Part shown: one piece after another, positions 33,196 through 43,510 of the stretch | Numbering within the stretch: the first letter of the stretch is position 1 | Layout of the letters: the number at the start of each line of letters is the position of its first letter | Origin: Cocos nucifera | Taxonomy: Eukaryota; Streptophyta; Magnoliopsida; Arecales; Arecaceae | Assembly: GCA_006176705.1 (NCBI GenBank) | Contig: QRFJ01000366.1 | Location: forward strand, 186,001-250,000 | Reading direction: 5' to 3' | DNA length: 64,000 bases | Notes under the pieces: generated by a model | Database searches by the model: none | What the model was told of the DNA's origin: nothing | The model's input: only the letters and a program-made list of their open reading frames with translations | Made by a program: the position numbers and the translations under genes

Positions 33196-35028
33196 TGAAG
33201 AAAAAAATCATATTTTCCATCATAGGAGCATTCAGATCTGCTTGGATCTGAAGAAATATTTTAAATTTTTTTTAAAAGTTCTAATTAAATCTGAGATATC
33301 TCAGATTTGATTCTATAGATTTGATATTAAAATTAAAAATTAAAATTGAATCTAATTTAATTTTCTTATCTTGGTTGGGTAAACAGGTTTTACCCTATCG
33401 ATGATCTATTATCACCTAGGGTTCTGGATGTAGCCAAGCAATTATCTAGCCTCTACCAGAGTTCACTCGGGTAGGATTTAGACTTGCTCTCCTTGTGGAT
33501 CTAATCTCAAAAGACTAGATCTGGATTTGATTTGTGAAGCCTTCAAACAAACTTTGAAGGCAGCACCCTATCTCTTGATCTAGATCACTCAGTCTTATTT
33601 TATCTTCTATTTTTCTTAACTTTTGATGGCTGAAACCTCACCGACTCTAGTGTGGATGTAGAGAAGAGAGGGAGGAGCTGTAGAAGGGTATGGAGGAGGT
33701 TTATGGTGGCAGCATATGGGCGTGGTGATCAAAAGATTAAAGCCCTAGGGCGCAGGGTCTTTAAATAGACTCGTGTGCCAACATAGAGTCCCATTTCATT
33801 AAGCAATCAAATTGCTTGATAACTTAGGACTCTAGAGCTGATAACCCATATCCCCAACTTGATTTCTGTCAAGTTTGGTTGACCAAAAACATCTCGAAAG
33901 GTGGCAGCATGAAAGGATAAAGAAGAGTCTAGGGCGCCTAGGACTCTTCTCTTAAGAGTTTGATCCAAATCAAACTCTATCTCAACCCAACCTAGGTGCC
34001 TCCAAAAATCACCAAATTTGGCACACCCAAAGTATGACTCAAGCCCTATCACATATCTAAAAATTAGAGGAAAAGAATTCCTAAAAAATTTTCTAAAAGG
34101 CTCTAATCCTGTGACCCTCAATTCTCTCAACTGGGTCAACTATTGACCCTAGTCCAAATGCTTTTCAGAATGGATTTATTTCTAAAATTAATCTGACCTA
34201 GATAACTTCTAGCCAGATGAAAATAAACTCATTTATAATTTAGGAATGAGTCAAATCAAATTTGACTCAATCGAGATATTTCAGAAAAACTACAAAAGAA
34301 GAATATCAGGCTCAATTGTGTGCTAGCATGATTTTCTTGAACCTAATTGGATCTAATCCAAATCAATCAAACTAAGCCCAATTGATCACATCCAAATCTA
34401 AGTCCTTATTTGTGTGATCCAGTTAGATTTAGTTCTATATGATAATAGGATATGTCGTGATCTCTATCGTCGATATCATTGAAACACCTTTCGATGGACT
34501 AGAACTTTTTTGATTCAGACAATTAGAATGATCGATCATCAAGATCATTCTAATTACTCTCAAAATCAATCAGTGACACCTAGAAGTATATGGTAGTAGG
34601 CTATTAGAATTGAAAGTGAATCTCTTGGTGTAGCTACCTGTGTGATTGGATTCTTCTATCTTGAGCCCTGACAGGATTAGGGTTAAGGTGAACTCGTCAA
34701 ACCCAACATTCATCATATAAATTAATCATTCAATTTGAGTTTGATGTAAAATGCTAATAGAGACTCTTTCTATCATCTTCACACTGCCATAGCCATGGGC
34801 TTAAGGATTCGATCTCATGATCATCATAGGACTACTCCTTATCTATCGAGATAGATAGATCTCCTATTGGTGCAATCAAATTCCTACAATGAACATGCTA
34901 TAGCCAACATACACCTCAGGATTCCGAATGGCTAGGAGATTGAGTTATAGTATAGTCAAACTATAATACCCTCAAGGTGAACTATCGATGCACCTCAGGT
35001 TGAAGAACCAGACACACCATTATAGCGT
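33196..35028 (-). mobile_element. Fragment E: family 2 LTR, inserted in C and cut by F
   Basis: The left end TGAAGAAAAAAATC is the 3' end of a family 2 LTR read on the minus strand. The body aligns with the reverse of I's LTR (61,691 back to about 59,865), including the block at 33,807-34,139 that corresponds to 60,740-60,960. It stops at 35,028, where F's LTR starts, about 440 bp before its expected end; the rest should be beyond F. The open frame at 33,807-34,139 lies in LTR sequence and is not a gene. Confidence 0.85.
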
Positions 35029-36471
35029 TGTTGCCCAAGTATGGCTATCGAAGAGGGGGGTGAATTGGATATTTTAAATTTTAAGCTTATAATGTAAGTA
35101 GATTGATCTAATTAAATGCCAACAAATAAGCTATGTAATGTGCAGTGAAGAAAATTAATAGAACAGTAATATGCAATCATAAATATAATGATTTTATAGT
35201 AGATCGGTTCCAAACTCAGCACCTACATCTACTCCCTAAGTAAACCATTTAGAAATTCAATTATAATTACTAGGCTTGATTACAATCCAATTGTTTTACT
35301 TAGGCTCGTAATTCAATCTAGTTGATTTTGATCTTGGCTCACTAACCACAATCATAGAATGATTGTTTTCCTGGGCTAACAATCAATCTTGATTGATTTT
35401 CACTTTGGCTCACCAATCACAAACTTAAGTTTCTCACCTTAAAAAACTTTAATTAAATATGAAAAATACAATGAACAAAATAAAAACAAACTCTTTGAAG
35501 CTTAAGAGAAGAAAATTTGAGAGCTTGGCTTGTAGGCTTGATTTCTTCTCTTTAAGTGCTTGAAAGAAGTAGGAGTTGATCTTCAATTGTGTTGGCCTGA
35601 CTTCTCTCTGATTAAGGATGTTGGAAGGCCAAGAAAAGCTTTAAGAAATACTCCTTACTTTTTACTATTTAGCTCATATACTTGAAAAACTGAAAATTTG
35701 CTTGGAAGCTCTTTCTTTTTGGTTCAAAAGTTATATTTCTTGTCTCAAGTGCTTCCTTAAGTATCCCAGAGATTTCCCACCATTACAATCACCAACATAG
35801 GCTTCTGAAAGTGATCTAGCCATTAGAGAACCAAAAAAAATTGTTGTGAGATGTGTGGAGTGAAAAAGCTACAGAAACTAGAAACTAGCCATTACAGGCA
35901 CTAGGCTGGCTCAGTTTTAAACTAGGTTGGCTCAGTTAAAACTAAAATGACTCAATTTTTGACTTAGATATCTCAGTCTTAATGTATCTGAAAATTTGAT
36001 TTTTGTCTGGCTCACTTTCTGACTGGGTCGGCCTAGTTGCCACTAGATCGGCTAAGTTTGAAACTAGATTGGCTTAGTCCTCTAATTCATGAAAAATTCA
36101 GCTTTCTTTCCTCTCTATTTTCTACCTCCACTGAGACTAGATCAATCCAATTTGAGATTAGGTCGGCCCAATTTGTATGCCATGTGTGCCAAAGATCGTT
36201 TGTGATCTTTTCTTCTCCAAATTTTTTTATAGGCTAGACTTATTCTTTTTGTCTTGATTTAATCTTTATTTTGATGTCTTGAAAGATGTATCCATTCTAG
36301 AATTTCTTCTCTAAAATCTTGAGTGATGAATCTCTATTTAGATGAGTGAAAACATTTAAAGTTTGTGAGCTCTTGAAATTTATAACTACACATTCTCACA
36401 AACATCATCAATAATTTAATAATTTATACTCAAATACTTTTGTTATCATCAAAATCAAACTAGGGTCAACA
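35029..36471 (-). repeat. LTR of element F (1,443 bp), SIRE-like
   Basis: Plus-strand ends TGTTGCCCAAG and GGGTCAACA. In sense direction it begins TGTTGACCCTAGTTTGATTT and ends near CCAATTCACCCCCCTC...GGGCAACA, both familiar from SIRE-lineage copia LTRs in plants. Between about 35,890 and 36,190 a motif like CTAGGTTGGCTCAGTT recurs six or more times. The frame at 36,037-36,237 is LTR sequence. Confidence 0.8.
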
Positions 36472-36485
36472 ATCTCCCCCTTTTT
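36472..36485 (-). promoter_or_regulatory. Polypurine tract of element F
   Basis: Sense AAAAAGGGGGAGAT immediately before the LTR start TGTTGACC, preceded by CATCATC. This is the plus-strand primer site typical of SIRE-type elements. Confidence 0.88.
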
Positions 36486-37125
36486 GATGATGATAAAATC
36501 TTTTGAGTATAACCTTTCCTTCATATTTGAAAATGATATTTTTATTCGGTCTTACCAATTAACTCATGCATCATATTCATTTTACCAATTTATATATGCT
36601 CCCACTGAGAATACTGATCATGTTTGATGTAAGTCAAATTTTGTGTTACTCCTCCTTACTATGTGCCGAGATTTTAGTTTAGCAATTCAAGTTCTGATTT
36701 CTTCCATACTTTTAGTTACAATTGAATTTCACTTGTTTGCACATTCCTTATTTTGTTCTTGCTGAAGTAATGTCCATTTAACAAGTGTGCCATAATGTGC
36801 CATTCTTTAGATTTTAATTATATTTTCAATTCTCATATTTTTAGTTCTAATTTTATACTCATTTTTTTCTCCTCTTTTGTCATTATCAAAAAGTATACAA
36901 ATAATATAATGAAATTTGATCAAGCATAAAAAAAGATAATTTCATTCATTCACATGAAGAATTTGATACAATGCAAGCCAAAATTCAAACTTCATTCATT
37001 CACAGATACAAATAGTTTTAAGTGCACAAAATGTTGAAGTTTGAAAATTACATATCATAGATACCTATCATGAACATTTACAACCAAAATGTTCTAAACA
37101 TAACTAAATGGATCCTATATAAAAT
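36486..37125. other. Non-coding 3' part of element F
   Basis: No recognisable gene in 640 bp between the stop of the F gene and the polypurine tract. AT-rich, with short unrelated frames only. Confidence 0.7.
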
Positions 37126-38079
37126 CTAATCAACACTAGGCTTTGAAGGGTCGGATGGGGCTAGATCAATAGGTCTTGAAGTGCGCTGCTCGGTGAACAT
37201 TTCTCTCACAGCATCTTTAATTAGCTGAGGAAGATCACCAGATATCCTATCATATACACGCTGCACAATCTCTTCGATCTGATCCTCATTTAATTTGATA
37301 GTGGACGAAGATAGAGTAGGCACAGGATGCTGCGGCACGAGCTCTGTTACATCTTTCTTACCCTTCTTAATCTAGCTTTACCCAAATACCATTTACTTTC
37401 TTGAATTTCATCCTATGCATTGACTTCAAATTGTAGGTATCGTAGTGCTGAAGCTTCTTACTAGATTTTTCTTCCAGGCTAACTCCAAAGTCCTGGAATA
37501 CTAATGTCAAGAATATCCCATATGGTAGTGCTGGTTTTCCTCTTTGGGATGCTTCTTGCATTACCCTTAAGATCAAGGCTAGAAGGTTGAACTTTTGCCT
37601 CATGAGAATGTGGTACATCACAGCTATATCATTTTTATTTAGGAAATCGAATCTTCCTACTCAGGGTACCAGAATTTGGGCTGAAATATGGTGAAGTAGT
37701 CTATTTTGCGTGGATAGGTCCCTAGCATGGATTTTCTTAAAATGCATGGCATCATCTCTTCCAAACAACAATGATAGCATACTTGCTCGATCATCGAGTC
37801 TCTCAGCTTTGATAGTGGGTGCCCTAAGTAAATTGCCCAGCTTTTTTATGGTTAAATTGATTTTCACCTTCTTGACTTCTGATTCAAATGATCTTGGGCT
37901 AAATTTAGCATTACTATAGAACTACCTCACTAGATTTGGATAGGTTGGAAGACCTATTCCTAAGCAATGGTATTCCCATCCTTGAAACTTTAATCCCTCT
38001 CCAAACTCAAAATCCTCACTTGCTAGGAAGTCAAAATCCACACTCCTACTAGTTTTGATAGTTCTAGAGGAGAGTGAAA
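37126..38079 (-). pseudogene. Plant-specific transposon-associated protein (PF20167-like), degraded
   Basis: Function unknown. Read on the minus strand from 38,079: FDFLASEDFEFGEGLKFQGWEYH, then YPNLVR-FYSNAKF...EVKKVKINLTI, then LLFGRDDAMHFKKIHARDLSTQNRLLHHISAQILVP (37,867-37,661), then MMYHILMRQKFNLLALILRVMQEASQRGKPALPYGIFLTLVFQDFGV...HYDTYNLKSMHRMKFKKVNGIW (37,621-37,367), and an acidic tail with a coiled-coil-like EDQIEEIVQRVYDRI (37,338-37,126). The W-E...YP-LVR-FY and LPYG..LT.VF..FGV blocks are those I recall from the Pfam 'putative plant transposon protein' family. There is a TAG after LVR and two frame breaks. The gene reads toward the SIRE-like LTR, so it seems to be cargo of F. Confidence 0.72.
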
Positions 38080-38524
38080 TGTTAGATGTGTGCCCTAGAA
38101 GCTACATTAGCTAATAATTGTAATATACTTCTAAGGATAATTTTATAATTTTGACTATAAATTAATAAAAATATTATTTTCTATCACAGTGTGTACTTGA
38201 AGAGTTGAAAATTTAAGACATAAATTTTCATAATTAACTCATAAACTGCTCCCGACCGTAGGATCATCATGAGGATGGTGATTGATCCAGTAGGTTGGTG
38301 TATGATCACTTTCTTTGAGTAGATGAGTCTTGAGTCTATAGTGTGGAGACATCGGAGTGAGAGTACAGATACTCATTAGAGAATGAGAGCACAGAGTGTG
38401 ACCATCTCGAGCATTCATAAAAAAATCTATCTTCTCATCGATGATTAGCTCGATGTTGCAGTAGTGTGTCTGGTTCTTTGACCTGAGGTGCATCGATAAT
38501 TCACCTTGAGGGTATTGTAGTTTG
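38080..38524 (+). repeat. Partial 5' LTR of element I (first duplicate copy), cut by G
   Basis: Begins TGTTAGATGTGTGCCC and aligns with 59,429 onwards up to ...TATTGTAGTTTG, where G's LTR starts. About 55 bp present in the other copy near 59,545-59,600 are missing here. The upstream 285 bp also match, so the whole F/I junction is duplicated. Confidence 0.88.
38239..38493 (-). other. Conserved antisense frame in family 2 LTRs, not called as a gene
   Basis: A frame starting MHLRSKNQTHYC recurs at 48,071-48,277 and 56,171-56,425 because these are all copies of one LTR. It runs antisense to the elements and lies in U3 sequence. No recognisable domain. Listed only so that it is not mistaken for a gene. 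Confidence 0.6.
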
Positions 38525-40803
38525 TGTTAGATATGTGTACCCTAGAAGCCAGAATTGGCTGACACTTGTTATACACTTCTAAGGGCAAAATTATAATTTT
38601 GACTATAAATAATAAAATAGATTATTTTCTATCATAATGTGTATTTAGTGTCTGCGATACATTCTTTGAGTTAATGGCAATGAAAATTCTTATTTTTAAG
38701 AGTTGAAAATTTAAACATGAATTTTCATTATTAACTCATAAAATGCTCCTAACCATAGGATCATTATGAGGATGATGATTGATCCGGAAGGTTGGTGTAT
38801 AATCGCTTCATTATAGTAGATGAGTCTTGAGTCTATGGTGTAGAGACACTAGAGTGAGAGTATAGGTATTCGTTAGAGAATGAGGGCACTGAGCGTGACC
38901 ACCTCGAGCAGTCATAAGAAAGTCTACCTTCTCACCAATGACTGGCTCGAAGCTGCAGTGGTGTGTCTGATTCTTTGATTTGAGGTGCATCGATAGTTCA
39001 CCTTGAGGGTGTTATAGTTTGACTACACCATGACTCGATCTCCTAGCCATCCAAAATCCTGAGGTATATGTTGGCTATAGCATGTTCATTGTAGGAATTG
39101 GATTGCACCAAGAGGGAATCTATCGACCTCGATAGATGAGGAGTAGCCATATGATGATCATGAGAATCAAGTCCATAAGCCCATGGCCATGGCAGAGTGA
39201 AATGATAGAAAGAGTTTCTATTAAGATATTCACATCGGACTTGAATCAAATGATTAATTCATATGACAGAAATTAGGGTTTGACGAGTTCACCTTAACCC
39301 TAAATCGATTAGGGCTCAAGATAGAAGAACTTAATCACACATGTAACTACATCGAGAGGTTCATTTTTAGTTCTAATGGATTACCACCATATACTGTTAG
39401 GTGTCACTGATGGATTTTGGGAGTAATTAGAATGATTTGGATGATCGATCATTCTAGTTGTCTGAATCAAAAAAATTCTGATCCATCGAATGTTGTTTCG
39501 ATGATGTCGATGATAGAGATCGTGATATATCTCATTACCATATGAAACTGAATCTAATTGGATCACACATACAAGGGTTTGAATCTAGATATCATCAATT
39601 AAACTAATCCAGTTCAATTGATTTGAATTAGATTCAATTTGGTTCAAGAAAATCATGCTAGCACACGATTGAGCCTAAAGTTCTCCTTCAACAATCATTA
39701 AATATTATCTTGACTAAACCAAATGTGTTTGGGCTCACTCAAGTATCTTTACTTGGTCTAACTGGAGCTTTTCTAGGTTAGAAAAGGGTTGTCTTAATTT
39801 ATGAGATAAATTTAAGATAATACCTACTATTTTCCATCATCTGCTAATTCTTGTCTTTTAACTGTGGTCAAACATTGACCATTGACCCTTAGACATCTAC
39901 CCATATGTCATGCACCTATAGAAGAGCAGATAGGGGCTTGTCCTCCTATTAGAAAGAGGAAAGGAGGGGGCACACACCTAGGGAGGCATGCGCCTAAGAA
40001 TGGTGATGCCTGGAGTCCCATACAGATGGGACTCTAGGTTGCTTCTTGGAATCAAACTAGGTGGTGCCAAAGACTCTGCTTTGACTAGTCTTGGCACCAC
40101 CTAAGGATGTTGGAGAGGAGCTCTCATCTGATTGGATCAGATGATGTCATCCCACCAATCAGATTTAGATCTAATTATATGAAGAAACATGATTGGATGG
40201 GATGATGTGGCATTGCATGGCGCAGCAGGATCTATATAAACCCTGTTTGTGCCTAGGTTTAGAGAGGTTCTCCCCTTGCCCATGCCACATAGCCATCTCC
40301 CTATCTCCTCAATGCCTACCTTTGATCCTCTCTCTCCTCTCCACACCCAAGAGGTTTTGGGCTTCAGTTTGGGGCAATCCAGATAAGAGAAAGGCGACAA
40401 GAAAGAAAGAAGGCAGCACTACTGCAAGAGACGACATCGGATCTTCAAAAGTTATTTTGAAGATCTTCAAGATCAAATCTAGATATGATCTTTGGAGAAA
40501 AGATTGAAAAAGAGGAGATATCTAGATCTTGCCCGAGTGGATACCAGTAGAGACCAGACGATTGTGTGGCTGCATTCAGAACCTAAAGCAATCAGCAGAA
40601 TCATCAGAGGATAATTAGGTTTCCTAAGAACAAGATATAAATTAAATATAATTTAATTTAATTTATTTTATTTTATTAGATCTATCAAATCAGATCTAAG
40701 AAGTATCAAATTTGATTTAGATCTAAATTTTTTTTAAAAAATATTTCTCTTGATCAAATCAGATCTGAACAAATCTGACTTAAAAAACATGATTTTTCCT
40801 TCA
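38525..40803 (+). repeat. 5' LTR of element G (2,279 bp)
   Basis: Starts TGTTAGATATGTG and ends ATTTTTCCTTCA. Matches 56,917-59,144. Frames at 39,043-39,249, 39,381-39,566, 40,137-40,400 and 40,193-40,507 are LTR sequence and not genes. Confidence 0.94.
40233..40240 (+). promoter_or_regulatory. TATA box candidate in G 5' LTR
   Basis: TATATAAA in the context AGGATCTATATAAACCC, repeated in the 3' LTR near 58,625. It lies about 570 bp before the LTR end, suiting a U3/R boundary shortly downstream. H's LTRs have TATAAATA at the comparable place (46,833-46,840 and 54,933-54,940, minus strand). Confidence 0.65.
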
Positions 40804-40805
40804 AG

Positions 40806-40817
40806 TGGTATCAGAGC
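40806..40817 (+). promoter_or_regulatory. Primer-binding site of element G
   Basis: Perfect TGGTATCAGAGC two bases after the LTR end, the complement of initiator Met-tRNA 3' terminus. Confidence 0.94.
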
Positions 40818-40960
40818 CAGGTTCCCATAAATAATTTAGATCTAATTTTAATTTATTTTTAATATGATAATTAGGTAACTTTAAATTTCATATGAGATGT
40901 GATTAGTTCTTAAATCAAAAAAAATTAGAAATTAAATAATTTAGATCTAAGTTGCATAAG

Positions 40961-41173
40961 ATGTAAGACTAGTTGTAGAATAGAATTATTCTATGTATAG
41001 TCTTGCATGATCATAATTTAATTTAATTAAGTTATAATTTTTAGATTTATTTATTTATTATTTTTTGATATTTTAAATATTATAATAAGATCTAAAAAAA
41101 TAAAATTATTTAATTTTGATTCATATGAGATATGATGAATGCATGTTTAGACTAGTTGTAGAATAGTTCTACA
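40961..41173 (+). ncRNA. Pair of leader hairpins in G
   Basis: Hairpin 1 (40,961-41,008): outer arms AAGACTA / TAGTCTT, inner TAGAATA / TATTCTA with loop GAAT. Hairpin 2 (41,157-41,173): TGTAGAA-TAG-TTCTACA. Both share the upstream core ACTAGTTGTAGAA, so they are diverged duplicates. H has both (54,167-54,215 and 53,985-54,024); I has weaker forms (61,856-61,897 and 62,060-62,072). The position 145-370 nt after the primer site resembles that of retroviral packaging/dimerisation signals. Confidence 0.5.
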
Positions 41174-41364
41174 TAATATCGAGAATAGAATTTATTTTGA
41201 TATGATTAATTTAAATTTAATTTTTTAGATAATTATATGGTAATTTAGATCTGAAAACATGCATGATATGATACATGAGATGTATGCAAAATATGTTTAT
41301 AGTTAGATCAATTTTATATATGAGATATATGATGTAGATCTAACTAGTTTTGTAGTTTTTCATA

Positions 41365-41495
41365 TTTCTGATTAAGGCATTCTCCTTGGCCGTCCAATCA
41401 TTAGAACAAAGTAGGATTTAAATGACCTCTCCTCTCATTCGATGAGATGTTCTTATGATGTGTAGGGGTGCTGCACATTCGTCCTTAATCAGAAA
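41365..41495 (+). ncRNA. Three-tier leader stem domain in G
   Basis: A perfect 13-bp closing stem TTTCTGATTAAGG / CCTTAATCAGAAA (41,365-41,377; 41,483-41,495), a middle stem AGAACA / TGTTCT (41,403-41,408; 41,448-41,453) and an apical hairpin TCTCAT-TCG-ATGAGA (41,433-41,447). Copies in H, I and A keep all three tiers with different arm sequences. It is in the upstream exon of the predicted leader intron. Confidence 0.62.
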
Positions 41496-41880
41496 TCCAA
41501 AAACTTATTTTCTGCAAAATCTTAGATCCTAAAACCCTAGGTATTTACATATTTTGTTTATGAACCCTAAATTTAATTAAGAATTAAGATTATGAAATAT
41601 ATTAGGTCTAAAATTGAGAATTTAAGATCTAAGACATATTCATAAAATTGGGCTCGGGCTTGGGTAGCTCAATTAGGTCTATGCGGTTGATCAAATTGAA
41701 TCAAGAGTTGGTTAGATGGGATCAAGAGTGCTTAAATTGACCAGCCTAATAGGATTAAGTCTGGATCAAGATTGAATCACATCTGTGATTGATCAAGCTA
41801 AGACCTAATTAGGATCAGTGGTTAGAGTCTTGATTGTTGGCTAACCCGATTGATTTTGGCTCAATAATTTGGTGTCTAAG

Positions 41881-42668
41881 GTAAGTTTGGTAGATATGAC
41901 CGACTGATTTTTAATTGAGAGCTACCTGACTCGAATGCAATCTTATCATGTTAATGACATATCTCTTCCACCGATCTCACTTACCTGGCCATATTTGTTG
42001 GCTCAGTCCTGATCTGAGGTGGCCAATAATCCGAGCTAACCCATGCCACTAGGTTAGTCATAATGGTTATGACTATGTCAAGTCTAGTTTAATGAGACCT
42101 AATCAAATCTTCCTAAGAAAATATTAAGTGTAAGATCTTCCACTATTGTAGATGTGCGGGCCCTTTTTGGGATTGATTATTCTCGACTGGTCATAGTGGT
42201 TCAGTTGCACCGAAAGGATGCAACCATGTCCATTAAGCATTGGTTGCTATGGGCTGGAGGATGGATTGGGCTTAATATTTCAGATATGGTGAGAGATTTA
42301 ATTAGGAATCCAATCTATGAAAATGGTGGGTCTAACTTAACTAAGGAGTGGATTAATATTTCAGGCATGGTGAGATTCATGAATTAGAGATCAAGCCTGG
42401 ATGCACCATGATTAGAAAATCATTGGACAAGAGTTGTTCACTCATTGGCTAACCCATCACCAATAACTGTTAGGTGAGGTGATGAGTCAGTTTGTGGGAC
42501 TGCACCATCCACTAGAAATCAGTAATCATGAAGAGTTTTGCATCTCTACAGAGGGAGTGTAGGGATCCAAAAAAATAGTGAGAGCTAATTTATTTAAAAA
42601 TAAAACTCCTAAATAAATTGGTCAACTCTTAATTATAATATCTAACTAGAAACTTTGATTCTCTACAG
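41881..42668 (+). other. Predicted leader intron of element G
   Basis: Donor TCTAAG|GTAAGTTTGG, acceptor TTTGATTCTCTACAG, 788 nt, with ATCTAACTAG as branch-point candidate about 25 nt before the acceptor. The gag ATG follows four bases after the acceptor. Confidence 0.62.
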
Positions 42669-42672
42669 AAAA

Positions 42673-43510
42673 ATGTCTGCATCCAACCCATTAGCACGTA
42701 TCTTAGACACCCATAGACTGATCAGATCCAATTATAAGGATTGGCTCCAGAACTTCAAAATCACTTTGGGTTTTGAGAAGTTAACTCATGTATTGGACTA
42801 GGACACCCCCACCTTACCAACTCATCCATCCACCGAATAGAGAGAATCTCTTGACAAGTAGATGGACAAAGATAACAAGGCCAGATACTACATGTTGGGC
42901 TCGATGTTCGATGAGCTTCAGTGTCAACATGAAGATATCAAGACTATCAACCAAATGTTGGCTCACCTACGAGAGATGTTTGGTGAACAAAGTCGTCCAA
43001 CCAAGTATCAAGTCACTAAACGACTATTCAAGGCTAAAATACATGATGGACAGTCAGTCCAAGATCATTGTCTGATGATGATCAAGGATTTGGAAGAGCT
43101 TGAGAAGCTCAGAGTGAAGTTGAATCTGGATCTGCAGAATGATATAATTCTGCAATCCTTGACTGATGCATATGGACAGTTCATCATGAACTACCATATG
43201 TATAAACTTCAAAATTTTTTGATCGAGCTTATGAACATGCTGGTTACTACTGAGCTTTCCATGAAAGGTTCTGAAGGCTCAGTGCTTGCTATAGAATAGA
43301 CTTCTTCTAAGAGAAAGTTTTTTGGAAAGAAGAGGTCTATGAAAAGATAAAAGGTGGAAGGAGGAAAGATGAAAAAGATAGAACTAAAGAAGAAGGCCGC
43401 TGATAAAGGAAAGTATTTCTATTGCAACACCGATGGCCACTGGAAGCGGAACTGTCCTACTTACCTAGCCATCTTGAAGAATAAGAAGGAGGCATGTCCT
43501 TTTGGAGGTA
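42673..43510 (+). pseudogene. Gag of element G
   Basis: Starts MSASNPLARILDTHRL...SNYKDWLQNFKITLGFEKLTHVLD, then five in-frame stops with no frame change through RYYMLGSMFDELQCQHEDI, MLAHLREMFGEQSR, DGQSVQDHCLMMIKDLEELEKL, NDIILQSLTDAYGQFIMNYHM, TELSMKGSEGS and a Lys-rich linker. The zinc knuckle at about 43,418-43,460 is YFYCNTDGHWKRNC, with Tyr in place of the first Cys; H has the same change. UBN2-type copia gag, roughly full length. Confidence 0.9.

Larger units (their letters stand above)
35029..38079 (-). mobile_element. Element F: LTR element with SIRE-like LTR, cut by I
   Basis: Minus strand. The LTR at 35,029-36,471 is preceded in sense direction by AAAAAGGGGGAGAT, the copia/SIRE-type polypurine tract. 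Upstream is a degraded gene of a plant-specific transposon-associated family (37,126-38,079). The 5' part lies beyond the I insertion at 38,080 and is not in the window, except for the duplicated piece at 59,143-59,428. No pol domain is visible in the part present. Confidence 0.8.
40804..42672 (+). other. 5' leader of element G (non-coding)
   Basis: 1.87 kb. In order: primer site, two hairpins (40,961-41,008; 41,157-41,173), three-tier stem domain (41,365-41,495), predicted donor (GT at 41,881), conserved block GTGCGGGCCC near 42,155, branch-point-like ATCTAACT near 42,642, acceptor GATTCTCTACAG ending at 42,668, gag ATG at 42,673. The frame at 42,154-42,387 is inside the predicted intron and lacks similarity to anything I know. 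Confidence 0.82.

Noticed and set aside
33807..34139. 110-codon minus-strand open frame
   Set aside because: Lies wholly in LTR fragment E; the matching part of I's LTR (about 60,740-60,960) does not keep the frame open, and no domain is recognisable.
33196..35028. Fragment E as a solo LTR
   Set aside because: One end is complete but the other is cut by F, so it cannot be told whether internal sequence follows beyond F.
40806..40817. TGGTATCAGAGC sites as tRNA gene pieces
   Set aside because: Only 12 bases match the tRNA 3' end, and each lies just inside an LTR, so they are primer-binding sites. No cloverleaf is present.
42154..42387. 77-codon frame in the G leader as a possible small gene
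   Set aside because: Inside the predicted intron, broken in H and I, with no known similarity.
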